The notes: generated by a model from the letters alone, not told the origin. 64,000 nucleotides of DNA from Myxococcales bacterium (GCA_016720545.1 JADKKK010000002.1:310001-374000); one strand, 5' to 3'. Shown: positions 9,534-19,703, counted from the stretch's first letter. Numbers and translations are program-made.

Positions 9534-11213
9534 TTGGACGCCCAGGAAGAACTCCCCCGGCTGCTCTCTGGTCGCTATCGGCTCGACGCGAAGATCGGGC
9601 AGGGCGGCATGGGCGTCGTGTACAGCGGCGTCGACCTGGTGATGCGTCGCCCGGTGGCCGTGAAGCTCGTGCGCACGCGCGAGGGCGTGCGCATCGACGA
9701 GGCCGTCGCGGGCCGGTTCCTCCGCGAGGCGAAGCACACGGCGCGTATCCAGCACGAGAACATCGTCGACGTGTTCGACCTCGGGCGAGGCGAGGGCGGC
9801 GATCTCTTCTTCGTCATGGAGCACCTCGCGGGGCAGACCCTCTCGCAGCTCCTGCAGACACGAGAGCGGCTCGACGTCACCGCGGCGGTCCATGTCGGCG
9901 CCCAGATCGCCGACGCCCTCGACGCCGCGCACCGCGGAGGCATCGTCCATCGCGACCTGAAGCCTGCCAACGTGATGCTCGTCGCGCGCGGTCACGACAC
10001 CATGTTCGTGAAGGTCCTCGATTTCGGCGTCGCGAAGTCGCACACCGCGACCGAGGCGGAGACCGCCCTGACGCGGACTGGCGTGCTGGTGGGCACGATC
10101 GAGTACATGGCGCCGGAGCAAATCCTGGGGCGCAAGATCGACGGGCGGACCGACATCTACTCGCTCGGCGTGCTGCTCTACCGGGCGATCACCGGCACGA
10201 ACCCGTTTCGCGACGCGCTCATGCCGGCGATGATCAACAACCACCTCTCGCTCACGCCCCCGCCCATGAAGACGCGGGTGCCCGAGACGCCGCCTGCGCT
10301 CGACCGGGTGATCGCGCGGTGCATTCGGAAGGATCCCGACCAGCGGTTCGCCACCATGGCCGACGTGTCCCGCGCGCTCCGAGCCGCGTTGCTCCCCGAG
10401 CCGGCGGAGCTGCCCGAGCTCGGCGCGACGTCCGAGTCGGACGCCGATCCGTACGGTGCCGCCGAAGACGCCCGCACGCGGGTGCAGCGCCCGCGCGGGA
10501 GCACGGCGACGCCCGCTCCCGAGCGTTCGACCCACGAGCCAACCCAGGTCACGGTCCTCACCGCGAGCGTGCCGGCTGCACCGCCGCGCGTGCAGGTCGT
10601 GTCGAGCCCGTCCGGCGAGGTGGCGCTCCCGATCCTGGGGACCAGCGATGAGAGCGAGGAGGTGGGGATCGGGCAGACGCAGGTGGAGCCCGCGCTGGTG
10701 TGCGCGATGTGCAACACGCCGAACGCGCGCATGGCGGTCCACTGCGGCGCGTGCGGCGTTGGCCTGCACACAATGGAGCAGCGGGCTGTCCGTTCGCGCG
10801 TTACTGCGGGCGTGGCCTCGCGAGGGGCGACGGCCCGGATGGACCTCGCCGGTCTGATCGGCGGCCCGGGGGCCCCCGCGCACGGGGCGCAAGCCCCGGG
10901 GCCTGGCGCGCCTCCGCGGGCGGCGCAGGCCCCGCCTCTCCCCGGGGGCGCGGGTGCCGCTCCTACGGCCTCCGGCGCGCCCCAGGCGGGCCCCGGGGCG
11001 CCTCAGGGGCTCGGAGCGTTCCCGCAGGGGCCTGGGGCCTTCCAGGGAGCGCCGGGGGCGTTCCCGGCGGGGTCTGGCGCGTTTCCGGCGGGGCCTGGGG
11101 CCGGCGCGCCGGGGCCGGCGCCTGGGGCGTTCGTCGCGCCGCCGCCACCCGAAGAGCCCGTCCGCCTCAGCGCGTGGGCTCGCGTGTTGCGGTGGGTCGG
11201 CGTGCGCCGCTGA
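9534..11213 (+). CDS. Ser/Thr protein kinase with zinc ribbon and Pro/Gly/Ala tail
   Basis: 559 residues. The kinase domain (about 14-285) is intact: GQGGMGVVY loop (22-30), Lys44 in AVKLV, HRDLKPANVML (139-149), DFG (163-165) and APEQI (193-197). A linker precedes a four-Cys zinc ribbon (C390, C393, C404, C407). The final 110 residues are low-complexity Gly/Ala/Pro/Phe repeats (GAFP-type). No membrane helix is seen, so it is probably cytoplasmic. The start is TTG at 9534, because the nearby ATG at 9514 is out of frame. Confidence 0.92.
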   Translation: MDAQEELPRLLSGRYRLDAKIGQGGMGVVYSGVDLVMRRPVAVKLVRTREGVRIDEAVAGRFLREAKHTARIQHENIVDVFDLGRGEGGDLFFVMEHLAGQTLSQLLQTRERLDVTAAVHVGAQIADALDAAHRGGIVHRDLKPANVMLVARGHDTMFVKVLDFGVAKSHTATEAETALTRTGVLVGTIEYMAPEQILGRKIDGRTDIYSLGVLLYRAITGTNPFRDALMPAMINNHLSLTPPPMKTRVPETPPALDRVIARCIRKDPDQRFATMADVSRALRAALLPEPAELPELGATSESDADPYGAAEDARTRVQRPRGSTATPAPERSTHEPTQVTVLTASVPAAPPRVQVVSSPSGEVALPILGTSDESEEVGIGQTQVEPALVCAMCNTPNARMAVHCGACGVGLHTMEQRAVRSRVTAGVASRGATARMDLAGLIGGPGAPAHGAQAPGPGAPPRAAQAPPLPGGAGAAPTASGAPQAGPGAPQGLGAFPQGPGAFQGAPGAFPAGSGAFPAGPGAGAPGPAPGAFVAPPPPEEPVRLSAWARVLRWVGVRR

Positions 11214-11259
11214 CGCGTCGACGTCCCGCGCGGTCAGCCTGCCAGGGTCGTCCGCGAGG

Positions 11260-11940
<681 letters not shown>

Positions 11941-12036
11941 GCTGGAAGCGTACTGCGCCGGAGGCCGCAGGGAAAGTTGAGTGACGTAGAACCCGCGGAC
12001 GCGCCGCCGCGGGCCTCTGCCTGGTAGCGTGGGGCG

Positions 12037-13548
12037 GTGACCGTGCTCGCCTCGGCCGACGATCTGACGAAGCGCTATGGCGGCGTGGCCGTCGTCTCTG
12101 GCGTGTCGATCGAGCTCCGCGCGGGCGAGGTCCACTGCGTGGCGGGCGAGAACGGGGCCGGGAAGAGCACCTTGCTGAAGATGCTCGCGGGCCTCGCTGT
12201 GCCCGACGGGGGCGCCGTCCGGATCGGGGGCGAGCGCCTCACTGCGCACACCCCGGCCGAAGCGATGGGGCGCGGCGTGGCGCTCGTCGCCCAGCACTTC
12301 GCGCTGGTCAACGCGATGACGGGGCTCGAAAACATCGTGCTCGCCGCCCCGCCGCGTGGCCGGCTGGGCGGCTTCCGGCCGGAAGACGCGCGGCGCCGCG
12401 TCGCGGAGCTGCTCGTGGAGCTCGGCGCCGAGGTCGAGCTCGACGTGCCCGTAGAGCGCTTGGGCGTAGGGGCGCGTCAGCGCCTGGAGATCATCCGCGC
12501 GCTCTACCGCCGCGCGCGCGTGCTCTTGCTCGACGAGCCCACCGCGGTGCTCTCACCGGGGGAGGCGTCGGCGCTGTTTGCGCTCCTCCGGCGGCTGGCG
12601 GCTGGCGGGCGTGGCGTCGCCGTCGTCACCCATAAGCTGAGCGAGATCGCGCAGTTCTCTGACGCTGTGACCGTCCTCCGACGCGGTCGCCAGACCTACG
12701 GGGTGCGCGCCGAGACGCGCCCGCTCGCCGGCGCGGTCATGGGCGAGGTGGCGCATGGGATCCTGGGTGACGCGACGTCGCGCGCGCCGGTGGAGAGGCC
12801 CCGTCGGCAAGGTAGGCAAGCGCAAGGAGACCTCGCCGCGATCCTCCGCGGCGCGCGCGTCGCGAGCGGTGGAGCGCCGGCGCTGGTCGACGTCGACCTC
12901 TCCGTCGGCGCCGGCGAGATCGTGGGCGTGGCGGGCGTGGCGGGCAACGGCCAGGAGGCCCTGTGCGCGGTCCTCGGCGGCGCGCTCCCGCTCGACGCCG
13001 GGGAGGTCACCGTGCCCCGCGGGGTCGCCATCGTGCACGAAGATCGGCAGCGCGAGGGGCTCTGCCTTGGCGCGTCGATTCGCGACAACCTCGTGCTGGG
13101 GGAGCACGGCGCGCTCTCGCGCTGGGGCCTGCTCGACGTCGCCAAGATCGACGTCGAGGCGGCCACGCGGGCTCGCTCCCTCGGCGTGCGCGCGGGCGAC
13201 GCCGACACTGTGGACCTCGACCTCCCGGCGGGCGCGCTCTCAGGGGGCAACCAGCAGAAGGTCGTCTGCGCGCGCGCGTTCGCCGCGGCGTCGCGCGGGG
13301 TGGGCCTGCTCGTGCTCGCGCAGCCCACGCGGGGCGTCGACGTCGGGGCGGCTCGGGCGATCCGTCAGGGCATCGCCGAGGCGGCCGCGCGCGGCGCCGG
13401 CGTGGTGCTGGTCAGCGCGGACACGGCGGAGCTCCGGGAGCTCTCGGACCGAATCCTCGTGTTCTTTCGAGGCCGCGCGACTGAGCTTGGGCCCGACGCC
13501 TCCGACGAGGTGCTCGGCCGCGCCATGCTGGGCGAGGTCGCGTCGTGA
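12037..13548 (+). CDS. Nucleoside/BMP-type ABC transporter, double ATPase subunit
   Basis: 503 residues with two tandem nucleotide-binding domains. The first has Walker A GENGAGKST (37-45) and Walker B LLLDEPTAVL, with the signature changed to GVGARQ. The second has a degenerate Walker A (GVAGNGQE, no Lys) but a good LSGGNQQKV signature and LAQPTRGVD. This asymmetry is typical of RbsA/YufO-type ATPases that energise sugar or nucleoside uptake. GTG start. It is the first of three genes linked by 4-nt overlaps. Confidence 0.92.
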   Translation: MTVLASADDLTKRYGGVAVVSGVSIELRAGEVHCVAGENGAGKSTLLKMLAGLAVPDGGAVRIGGERLTAHTPAEAMGRGVALVAQHFALVNAMTGLENIVLAAPPRGRLGGFRPEDARRRVAELLVELGAEVELDVPVERLGVGARQRLEIIRALYRRARVLLLDEPTAVLSPGEASALFALLRRLAAGGRGVAVVTHKLSEIAQFSDAVTVLRRGRQTYGVRAETRPLAGAVMGEVAHGILGDATSRAPVERPRRQGRQAQGDLAAILRGARVASGGAPALVDVDLSVGAGEIVGVAGVAGNGQEALCAVLGGALPLDAGEVTVPRGVAIVHEDRQREGLCLGASIRDNLVLGEHGALSRWGLLDVAKIDVEAATRARSLGVRAGDADTVDLDLPAGALSGGNQQKVVCARAFAAASRGVGLLVLAQPTRGVDVGAARAIRQGIAEAAARGAGVVLVSADTAELRELSDRILVFFRGRATELGPDASDEVLGRAMLGEVAS

Positions 13549-14594
13549 GCGCCGCGGCCCGCGCCCCCGTGGCCGACCGCGCGCTGCCCGTGGCCGTGGC
13601 GTTACTTGGAACCTACATCCTTTTTTGTCTGGTCGCCTTCGTGTACGGCGAGTCGCCGCGCGCGATGGTCGCCGAGCTCGTCGCCGGCACGTGGGGTAGC
13701 GCCTACGGGGCGGGGCAGGTGCTCTTCAAGGCGACCCCGCTCTTGTTCGCGGGGGTGGCCGTCGACGTCGCCCTGCGCGCAGGGCTCTTCAACGTCGGCG
13801 CCGAGGGGCAGATCGCGGTCGCGAGCCTCGCCGCCGCCACGGTCGGTGCGCAGCTATCCCCGGCGACGCCGCGACCGCTCGCCCTGCTCGCCGTGTTCGC
13901 CGCTGCGCTCGTCGTTGGCGCGCTGTGGGCGGCTCCGCCTGCGCTGCTCCGGGCGCGCGCGGGGGTGCACGAGGTGCTCACCACCGTGGTCCAGAACCGC
14001 GTCGCCGACTCGCTCCTTTCGCTCGCGCTCGCGTCTGGCCTCGCGCTGCCCGGGACCACACGCACGCGGGACATCCTGCCCGCCGCCGCGCTCCCGCGCC
14101 TCGACGCGGTGATCCCAGCGCTCCGAGGATCGTCCGCGAGCGCGGCGTTCGTGCTCGCGGTGGGCGTCGCGGTGCTGGCGCACGTAGGCTTTCGCCGCAC
14201 GCGGCTCCGCGAGCTCTGGCTGGTAGGGCAGAACCCCGCGGCGTGTGCGGCGGCGGGCGTCCCGGTCAAGGTCCGGGTCGCGCAGGCGCTCTGTCTCTCG
14301 GGGGCGATCGCAGGGCTCGCGTCGACGGCGACCGTGCTCGGCTACAAGGGCTATTTTGAGCTCGGCCTTGGCGCTGGCGCGGGCTTTGGCGGGATCGCGG
14401 TCGCCATCCTCGGCCGTGGTCACGCGCTCGGCCTCGTCGGCGCGGCGCTCTTCTTCGGCACGCTCGAGCAGGGCGGGTTGGCCGTGAACGCGCACGTCCC
14501 GCGCGAGATCATGACGGTCCTCGAGGGGGTCGCGATCGTGCTGGTCGCGGCCGCGGACCGCGCCCTCGCGGCGCCTGCGCGGGGGGGGACATGA
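13545..14594 (+). CDS. Nucleoside/BMP-type ABC transporter permease 1
   Basis: 349 residues with 8-9 hydrophobic segments. Family motifs include GLFNVGAEGQIAVASLAAA (about 80-98) and VGQNPAACAAAGVPVKVRVA, as in YufP-like permeases. The GTG start overlaps the ATPase stop as GTGA, implying translational coupling. A run of eight G (14581-14588) at its 3' end immediately precedes the next ATG. Inner membrane. Confidence 0.92.
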   Translation: MSAAARAPVADRALPVAVALLGTYILFCLVAFVYGESPRAMVAELVAGTWGSAYGAGQVLFKATPLLFAGVAVDVALRAGLFNVGAEGQIAVASLAAATVGAQLSPATPRPLALLAVFAAALVVGALWAAPPALLRARAGVHEVLTTVVQNRVADSLLSLALASGLALPGTTRTRDILPAAALPRLDAVIPALRGSSASAAFVLAVGVAVLAHVGFRRTRLRELWLVGQNPAACAAAGVPVKVRVAQALCLSGAIAGLASTATVLGYKGYFELGLGAGAGFGGIAVAILGRGHALGLVGAALFFGTLEQGGLAVNAHVPREIMTVLEGVAIVLVAAADRALAAPARGGT

Positions 14595-15529
14595 GCCTCG
14601 CCTCGGCGCTGTTTTCGGCCACGTTCGTCGCGCAGACGCTCCGCATGGCGGCCCCGGTGGGCTTCGCCGCCCTCGGTGGGGTGCTCTCGGAGCGCGCGGG
14701 CGTGCCCAACATCGCCCTCGAGGGCGCGCTCCTCACGTCCGCGTTCGCGGCCGTGGCCGTCCACGTCGCGACCGGGAGCGCCGGGCTCGGGCTCGTCGGC
14801 GGGGTCGTCGCCGGGGCCGTGTACGGCGCGGCGCACGCGGGCCTGGCGGTCGGGGCGCGCATCGACGCGATCGTGAGCGGCCTCGCGCTCAACCTGGTCG
14901 CCGCGGGCGGCACGCGCGCGCTCCTCCGCGCGCTCTACCACTCGAGCGCCAACTCGCCGAGCGTGGCTGGCTTCCGGTGGGCGGCGGTCGAGGGAGGCTC
15001 GGGGACCGCGCTGCTCGCCCGGACGCTGCTCGATCCCACGACCTGGCTCTTCGTCGGCTGCTCGCTCGCCGTGGCGGCGCTCGTGAACCGCTCCTGGCTC
15101 GGACTTTGGATCCGGGCGTCGGGCGACGATCCCGTCTCGGCGCACGCGTCGGGCGTCCCGGTGGCGAGGGTTCGCGCGGCGATGGTGGTCCTCGGGTGTG
15201 CCGTCACCGGCCTCGGCGGGGTCGCGCTCGCGTTCGAGCAGCACCAGTTCCAGTCGGGCATGAGCGGAGGTCGCGGCTTCATCGCGCTCGCGGCGGTGAT
15301 CGTGTCGGGCTGGCGCCCGCTGCGGGCCGTGGGCGCGTGCTTCGTGTTCGCGGCCCTCGACGCGGTAGGGATCGTGCTTCAGGGCGGCGGCGGGGGCGGC
15401 GGCGGGGTGTTGCCGCACGTGTTCTCCGCGCTCCCCTACGTGGGCACGCTGGTCGTGCTGCTCGTGTTCGCGAAGCGCGGAGGGTTCGCGGCGCCGGCGG
15501 GGCTCGGCCGCTCGCACGACGCCGACTGA
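14591..15529 (+). CDS. Nucleoside/BMP-type ABC transporter permease 2
   Basis: 312 residues, all hydrophobic. It has the GVLSERAGVPNIALEGALL motif (about 30-48), matching the YufQ/NupQ-type second permease. A Gly run (GGGGGGG) lies near residue 260. It starts with ATG overlapping the previous stop (ATGA). The substrate-binding lipoprotein normally encoded with this transporter is absent from the cluster. It converges on hutI. Confidence 0.92.
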   Translation: MSLASALFSATFVAQTLRMAAPVGFAALGGVLSERAGVPNIALEGALLTSAFAAVAVHVATGSAGLGLVGGVVAGAVYGAAHAGLAVGARIDAIVSGLALNLVAAGGTRALLRALYHSSANSPSVAGFRWAAVEGGSGTALLARTLLDPTTWLFVGCSLAVAALVNRSWLGLWIRASGDDPVSAHASGVPVARVRAAMVVLGCAVTGLGGVALAFEQHQFQSGMSGGRGFIALAAVIVSGWRPLRAVGACFVFAALDAVGIVLQGGGGGGGGVLPHVFSALPYVGTLVVLLVFAKRGGFAAPAGLGRSHDAD

Positions 15530-15558
15530 GCGCGCGTCGAGACCGCTGTGGCTCGCGA

Positions 15559-15606
15559 AATGCGGTCGCTGACGCGCTCGCGAATGCGCTCGCTAACGCG
15601 CTCGCG
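15559..15606. repeat. 12-bp tandem repeat, four units, across the hutI stop
   Basis: Four units of consensus AAYGCGCTCGCK start at 15559, 15571, 15583 and 15595, with 1-3 differences per unit. The array spans the hutI stop codon (15593-15595) and the convergent gap. Confidence 0.85.
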
Positions 15607-16840
15607 AGTAGAGGGTGCGCCCTTTGCGCGCGACGTAGGTGGCCAGCTCGGTCCCCCAGGGCTGCACCAACGCGATCTCGTGGGGTAGGTGATAGTGCGC
15701 AAAATCGGCGTCCAGCCCGGCCGCGATGGCGCCTTTCCGCGCGCCGAGGCCGAGGCACGCCGCGGCTCGTCGTGTGGCACCTAGGAGGGCCTCCGCGGGG
15801 GTCAAGCCGTAGAGCCGCACCGCGAGCGCGAGGGCGAGCGGCAGGCTCTCGGTGGGCGCGGTGCCGGGGTTCGCGTCGCTCGCCACGACGAGCGCGACGC
15901 CCGCGCGCCGGAGCGCCTCGACGGGCGGCGGTGCTTGGCCCAGCGTGAAGCTCGCGACCGGCAAGAGCCCGGCGGCGACGCCCGCCGCCGCGAGCGCGTC
16001 GACGCCACGCGGGCCCACGTGCTCGAGGTGATCGGCCGCGTGCGCGGACAGCTCGGCGCACAGCTCCGCGCCGCCTACGTCGGCGAACTGGCCCACGTGC
16101 AGGCGCGCCGGGAGCCCCAGCGTCGCGGCGCGCCGCGCGAGGCGCGTGGCCTCGTCGGGCGTGAACGCGTTCGCGTCGACGTAGGCGTCGACGTAGCGGG
16201 CCAGCCCGCGGGCGGCGATCTCGGGCAGGAGGACATCGACCACGCGATCGACGTATCCGGCGCGGTCTGCGCGCGCGGCCGGCGGGAGGGCGTGCAGACC
16301 GAGGAACGTCGGCACGATCGTCGGCGCGTCGTCGCGCGCGGCGGCCTGGGCGATGGCGGAGAGCTGGCGCAGCTCGAGGTCGGGCGTGAGGCCGTAGCCG
16401 CTCTTCACCTCGCAGGTCGTGACGCCGAGGCGGACCATGCGCGCGAGCCTCGCCGTGAGCACGTCGGCGATCGCGGCCTCGGTCGCCTCCGCGACGGCGC
16501 GGTGCGACGCCACGATGCCCCCGCCGGCGTCCGCGATCGCGCGGTAGTCGGCGCCGGCCATGCGGAGGGCGTACTCGACGTGCCGGGAGCCGACCCACGC
16601 GGCGTGCGTGTGCGCGTCGATGAGGCCGGGCGTGACGAGGCCGTCTAGCTCGGTGCACGGGACGCCGCGCGGCAGATCGGCGGCGGCGCCCACGAACGCG
16701 AAGCGACCTCGCTCGTCCACCACGAAGCCCGCGTCGTCGAGGGCTCCGAGGGGATCGTCGGCGGTGGCGCGGGCGGCGTCGCACGTGACGAGGCGTCGCG
16801 CGCGGTAGGCGCGAGGTTCGAGCGGGGCCGGCGCGGTCAC
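15593..16840 (-). CDS. hutI: Imidazolonepropionase
   Basis: 415-residue amidohydrolase that opens imidazolonepropionate in histidine degradation. GLIDAHTHAAWVGSRHVEY holds the metal-binding HxH and the family motif. CEVKSGYGLTPDLELRQL, LHVGQFADVGGAELCAEL, ADHLEHVG and VVASDANPGTAP follow in the usual order. Length matches the family (about 405). The GTG start overlaps the nagZ stop as GTGA, so the two are coupled. No hutH, hutU or hutG is seen nearby. The last codons lie in a 12-bp tandem repeat. Confidence 0.95.
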   Translation of the reverse strand: MTAPAPLEPRAYRARRLVTCDAARATADDPLGALDDAGFVVDERGRFAFVGAAADLPRGVPCTELDGLVTPGLIDAHTHAAWVGSRHVEYALRMAGADYRAIADAGGGIVASHRAVAEATEAAIADVLTARLARMVRLGVTTCEVKSGYGLTPDLELRQLSAIAQAAARDDAPTIVPTFLGLHALPPAARADRAGYVDRVVDVLLPEIAARGLARYVDAYVDANAFTPDEATRLARRAATLGLPARLHVGQFADVGGAELCAELSAHAADHLEHVGPRGVDALAAAGVAAGLLPVASFTLGQAPPPVEALRRAGVALVVASDANPGTAPTESLPLALALAVRLYGLTPAEALLGATRRAAACLGLGARKGAIAAGLDADFAHYHLPHEIALVQPWGTELATYVARKGRTLYSRAR

Positions 16841-17991
16841 TTCGCGCTCCCGAGCCGCCGCGCGAGCTCGTCGCGGAGCGCGGCGTGGCGCTCGAACAGG
16901 GCCGTGCGCGTGGCGGCGTCCGCGACGCGAGGGGGGCACGCGCGTCGCATCGCGAGCCCTCGCGCCGCAGCCTCTTCGCAGCGCGCGCGGAACGCCGGGT
17001 CGGCCGCGGCCTCCGCGATCAGAGCGCTCTTCGCCCGCGAGTAGAGCCCCTCGTCGGAGCACACGAGGAGGATATCGCAGCCCGCTCGCACGGCCGCCAC
17101 GGCCGTCCGCTCGACGGGCTCGTGGAGCGCCTTCATCTCGAGATCGTCGGAGACGAGCACGCCCTCGAAGCCAAGGTCGCCGCGGAGGAGATCGGTCGCC
17201 ACCGCGCGCGAGAGCGTGGCGGGGACGCTGTCGAGCGCCGGGTAGAGCACGTGCGCCGTCATGAGCGCGGGCACGGTCCGCGGGGCCCGGGCGGCGAGGC
17301 GAAAGGGGACGAGCTCGGTCGCCTCGAGCTCGGCGCGCGATCTCGACACGATCGGCAGCTCGAGGTGAGAGTCGGTGAGCGTGTCGCCGTGCCCGGGGAA
17401 GTGCTTGCCGCACGCGAGCACGCCGCCCTCGCGGAGCCCATCCGCGAACGCGAGGGCCAGCGCCGCCGCCGTCGCGGGCTGTCGCCCGAACGCGCGGTCG
17501 CCGATGATCGGGTTCGCCGGGTTGGAGTCGATGTCCAGAATGGGGGCGAAATTCATCGTGAAACCGATGGCTTGCAGCTCTTCGCCGAGCGCCCGGCCCG
17601 CGCTCCGCGCGAGGGCCTCGCGATCGCCGTCCACGCCGGCCAGCGCGCGCATGGGTGGCAGTTCGAGCACGGGCGGCCCCAGGCGGGCGACGCGCCCCCC
17701 CTCTTGGTCTACGGCGAGGAGCAGCGGGAGCCCGGCCGGCGCGCGACGTGCGAGATCGTCGAGGGTGCCCGCGAGCGCCTCGACCAGCGCGGGGCCTTCG
17801 GCCTCGAGCGCCGTCAGGTTGCGCTTGAAGACGATGAACCCTCCGCACTCACCGGCCTCGAGGGCCGCGAGCAGCGTGGGAGACGGTCGCGCGCCTTGGT
17901 AGCCGACGACGAGGAGCTGCCCGCAGAGCGAGGCGAGCGGGAGGCGAGAGAGCTCGTTCGAGTCGCCGGGCGTCGCCGAGATGATTTCCAT
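16837..17991 (-). CDS. nagZ: Beta-N-acetylhexosaminidase (GH3, NagZ-like)
   Basis: 384 residues. The NagZ signature GKHFPGHGDTLTDSH lies at about 200 and the nucleophile Asp in VLVSDDLEMKAL at about 275. LLAVDQEGGRVARLG and FAPILDIDSNPANPIIGDRAF are also family-typical. NagZ removes GlcNAc from cell-wall muropeptides in the cytoplasm during recycling. There is no signal peptide. ATG at 17991; an upstream in-frame extension lacks similarity. It starts 24 bp from the divergent CAP gene. Confidence 0.93.
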   Translation of the reverse strand: MEIISATPGDSNELSRLPLASLCGQLLVVGYQGARPSPTLLAALEAGECGGFIVFKRNLTALEAEGPALVEALAGTLDDLARRAPAGLPLLLAVDQEGGRVARLGPPVLELPPMRALAGVDGDREALARSAGRALGEELQAIGFTMNFAPILDIDSNPANPIIGDRAFGRQPATAAALALAFADGLREGGVLACGKHFPGHGDTLTDSHLELPIVSRSRAELEATELVPFRLAARAPRTVPALMTAHVLYPALDSVPATLSRAVATDLLRGDLGFEGVLVSDDLEMKALHEPVERTAVAAVRAGCDILLVCSDEGLYSRAKSALIAEAAADPAFRARCEEAAARGLAMRRACPPRVADAATRTALFERHAALRDELARRLGSAK

Positions 17992-18015
17992 GCGCGATGA
18001 GTCTATTCGAGAGAG

Positions 18016-19059
18016 ATGGGACGTCGCGCGTTTCGTTGCCTCTCCATCGCCGCGCTCGCCGTCGGGGCGGCTTGCTCGCCCGCGGCGCCGCAGGGTGCTC
18101 ACGCGGGCTCCGCGCCGTCGGTCCCGACCGCCGCGTCGTCGAGCGGTGAGCCCCCGAGCGCGCCGGCGTTGGGGGCTACGAGCGCGCCGCCCACGCGCGC
18201 CGAGGCGCCGCGGCCCGTCCCCGCCGGCAAGCTCCGCCTCGCCGACGCGCGTCGCCGCATGCTGGCGCTGCTGAACCGCGACCGCGCGAGCCAGGGCCTG
18301 CCCCCGCTCGCGCTCGACGAGGGCCCGGCGCAGCGCGCCGCCCAGCGGCACGCGGAGGACATGGCGCGCCACAGCTTCCTCGGCCACTGGGGCACCGACG
18401 GCTCGAACCCCGAGCAACGACACACCGAGGCCGGCGGCGTCGACATGGTGCTCGAGAACGCGTCCTGCGTGGATGACCTCAAGCCACGCAACCTGGAGAC
18501 AGACCCCCTGGTCGACGAGGCCACGATCGCCCACGCCGAGCACCTGTTCTTCGACGAGGTGCCGCCGAACGACGGACACCGTCGCAACATCCTCAAGCCT
18601 CACCACACGCGCGTGGGCATCGGCATCGCGCTGCCCGTCACGACCGCGACCGAGATCGGCACGCCCTGCTTCACCCAGGAGCTCGTCGACGGCTACGGCG
18701 CGTACGCGCCTCTCCCGACCGCGGCGCGGGTGGGGCAGACCGTGCGCGTCGAGGGCACCATTTCCGCCCCCGCCGTGTTCGGCGGGGTAGGCGTCGCGCG
18801 GGTCGACTCGGCGCGCGCGCAGAGCCCGGCGGAGGCGAACAAGCGGCGGGTGTACCCGGTGCCCACGCCGTACCAGGTGTACTGGCCGCGCGGCTTCGTG
18901 ACGCCCATCCCCGTCGACGTGAGCGGCGCGACCTTTCGCATCGACGTGCCGCTCGACGATCAGAAGCGGCCCGGGCTCTACGAGATCAGCGTGTTCGGCA
19001 AGCTGCCGGGCATGAAAGCCCATGGCATGCTGAGCCTGCGCACGATCGAGGTGCGCTGA
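18016..19059 (+). CDS. CAP-domain (SCP-like) lipoprotein
   Basis: 347 residues. A lipoprotein signal (LAVGAAC, Cys20) is followed by an Ala/Pro/Ser-rich linker (21-75). The CAP domain (about 76-225) has LLNRDRASQGLPPL, HAEDMARHSFLGHWGTDG, HTEAGGVDMVLENAS and NDGHRRNILKPHHTRVG. A beta-rich C-terminal part (about 240-345) includes a YPVPTPYQVYWPRG stretch. CAP proteins in bacteria are extracytoplasmic and often of unknown activity. The intergenic gap to nagZ is only 24 bp, so its promoter must overlap nagZ. Confidence 0.88.
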   Translation: MGRRAFRCLSIAALAVGAACSPAAPQGAHAGSAPSVPTAASSSGEPPSAPALGATSAPPTRAEAPRPVPAGKLRLADARRRMLALLNRDRASQGLPPLALDEGPAQRAAQRHAEDMARHSFLGHWGTDGSNPEQRHTEAGGVDMVLENASCVDDLKPRNLETDPLVDEATIAHAEHLFFDEVPPNDGHRRNILKPHHTRVGIGIALPVTTATEIGTPCFTQELVDGYGAYAPLPTAARVGQTVRVEGTISAPAVFGGVGVARVDSARAQSPAEANKRRVYPVPTPYQVYWPRGFVTPIPVDVSGATFRIDVPLDDQKRPGLYEISVFGKLPGMKAHGMLSLRTIEVR

Positions 19060-19081
19060 GCGACGGCGCCCGTCGAGCGAG

Positions 19082-19624
19082 CTACTCGCCTTCGTTGACG
19101 ACGAAGATCTCGTTCGTGAACGAGCTCGCGACGCCACGCGAGAACACCGCATCCCCGTCTTCGTCGAGCTGCGCGTAGGCCACGAACCAGTCGGCGGCCG
19201 GCGCCGGGGGCCATGTGAGCTGCGGGAAATCCGCGCCCTGGCCCGGCACGTTGGTCACGGCGACGCCGCTCCGGCCCGCGATGGTGGCGTATCCGTAGCG
19301 GACGGGGCCGTCCGACTTCACCGGCAGCTGCGCCCACTGCCCGCAGGCCTGGTTCCAGCCCACCTTCAAGGCGGCGCCAGCGCCGGTGGGGCAGAGCGTG
19401 TAGCCAGGGGACACGTTCGCGTACGAGCCGGTCTCGGCCTTGCGGCCCTCCTGCGCGAGCCGGATGGCGCCGAGCATGTGCCTCGCCTCCGCGGAGTGCG
19501 ACGCGTTCATGATGCGCTGGTAGCCCACCATCCCGAGCAGCGCGAGGACGGCGACGATCGCCACCACGATCATCAGCTCGACCAGGGTGAAGCCGCCACT
19601 CGAAGCTCGCCGTCGATTCGTCAT
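19082..19624 (-). CDS. Type IV pilin-like protein 1
   Basis: 180 residues. The prepilin motif G11|FTLVELMIVVAIVAVLALLG has the cleavage-site Gly and Glu at mature position 5. The globular part has two Cys (TLCPTG and NQACGQW) that may form a disulfide, an aromatic YGYATIAG strand, and a Ca-site-like QLDEDGD near 158. It ends FTNEIFVVNEGE. It resembles the downstream half of other pilins in this window and is probably a minor or alternative pilin. Confidence 0.88.
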   Translation of the reverse strand: MTNRRRASSGGFTLVELMIVVAIVAVLALLGMVGYQRIMNASHSAEARHMLGAIRLAQEGRKAETGSYANVSPGYTLCPTGAGAALKVGWNQACGQWAQLPVKSDGPVRYGYATIAGRSGVAVTNVPGQGADFPQLTWPPAPAADWFVAYAQLDEDGDAVFSRGVASSFTNEIFVVNEGE

Positions 19625-19687
19625 TCGGTCCTCGCTAGTGGGCAGAGCCCCTCGAAAGTGTATCGCGCGTTCTCCGTGGCGGCAGGT

Positions 19688-19703
19688 CCCAAGTGGAGCG
19701 CCA
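19688..19703 (-). promoter_or_regulatory. Weak sigma-54-like promoter of pilin 1
   Basis: On the minus strand the site reads TGGCGCTCCACTTGGG. The -24 half is near consensus, but the -12 GC is GG. It lies about 64 bp before the pilin 1 ATG, similar to the spacing upstream of pilin 2. Confidence 0.22.

Noticed and set aside
15279..16784. 501-codon minus ORF overlapping hutI and the permease
   Set aside because: Extremely Arg-rich frame without motifs; hutI in the neighbouring frame is complete.
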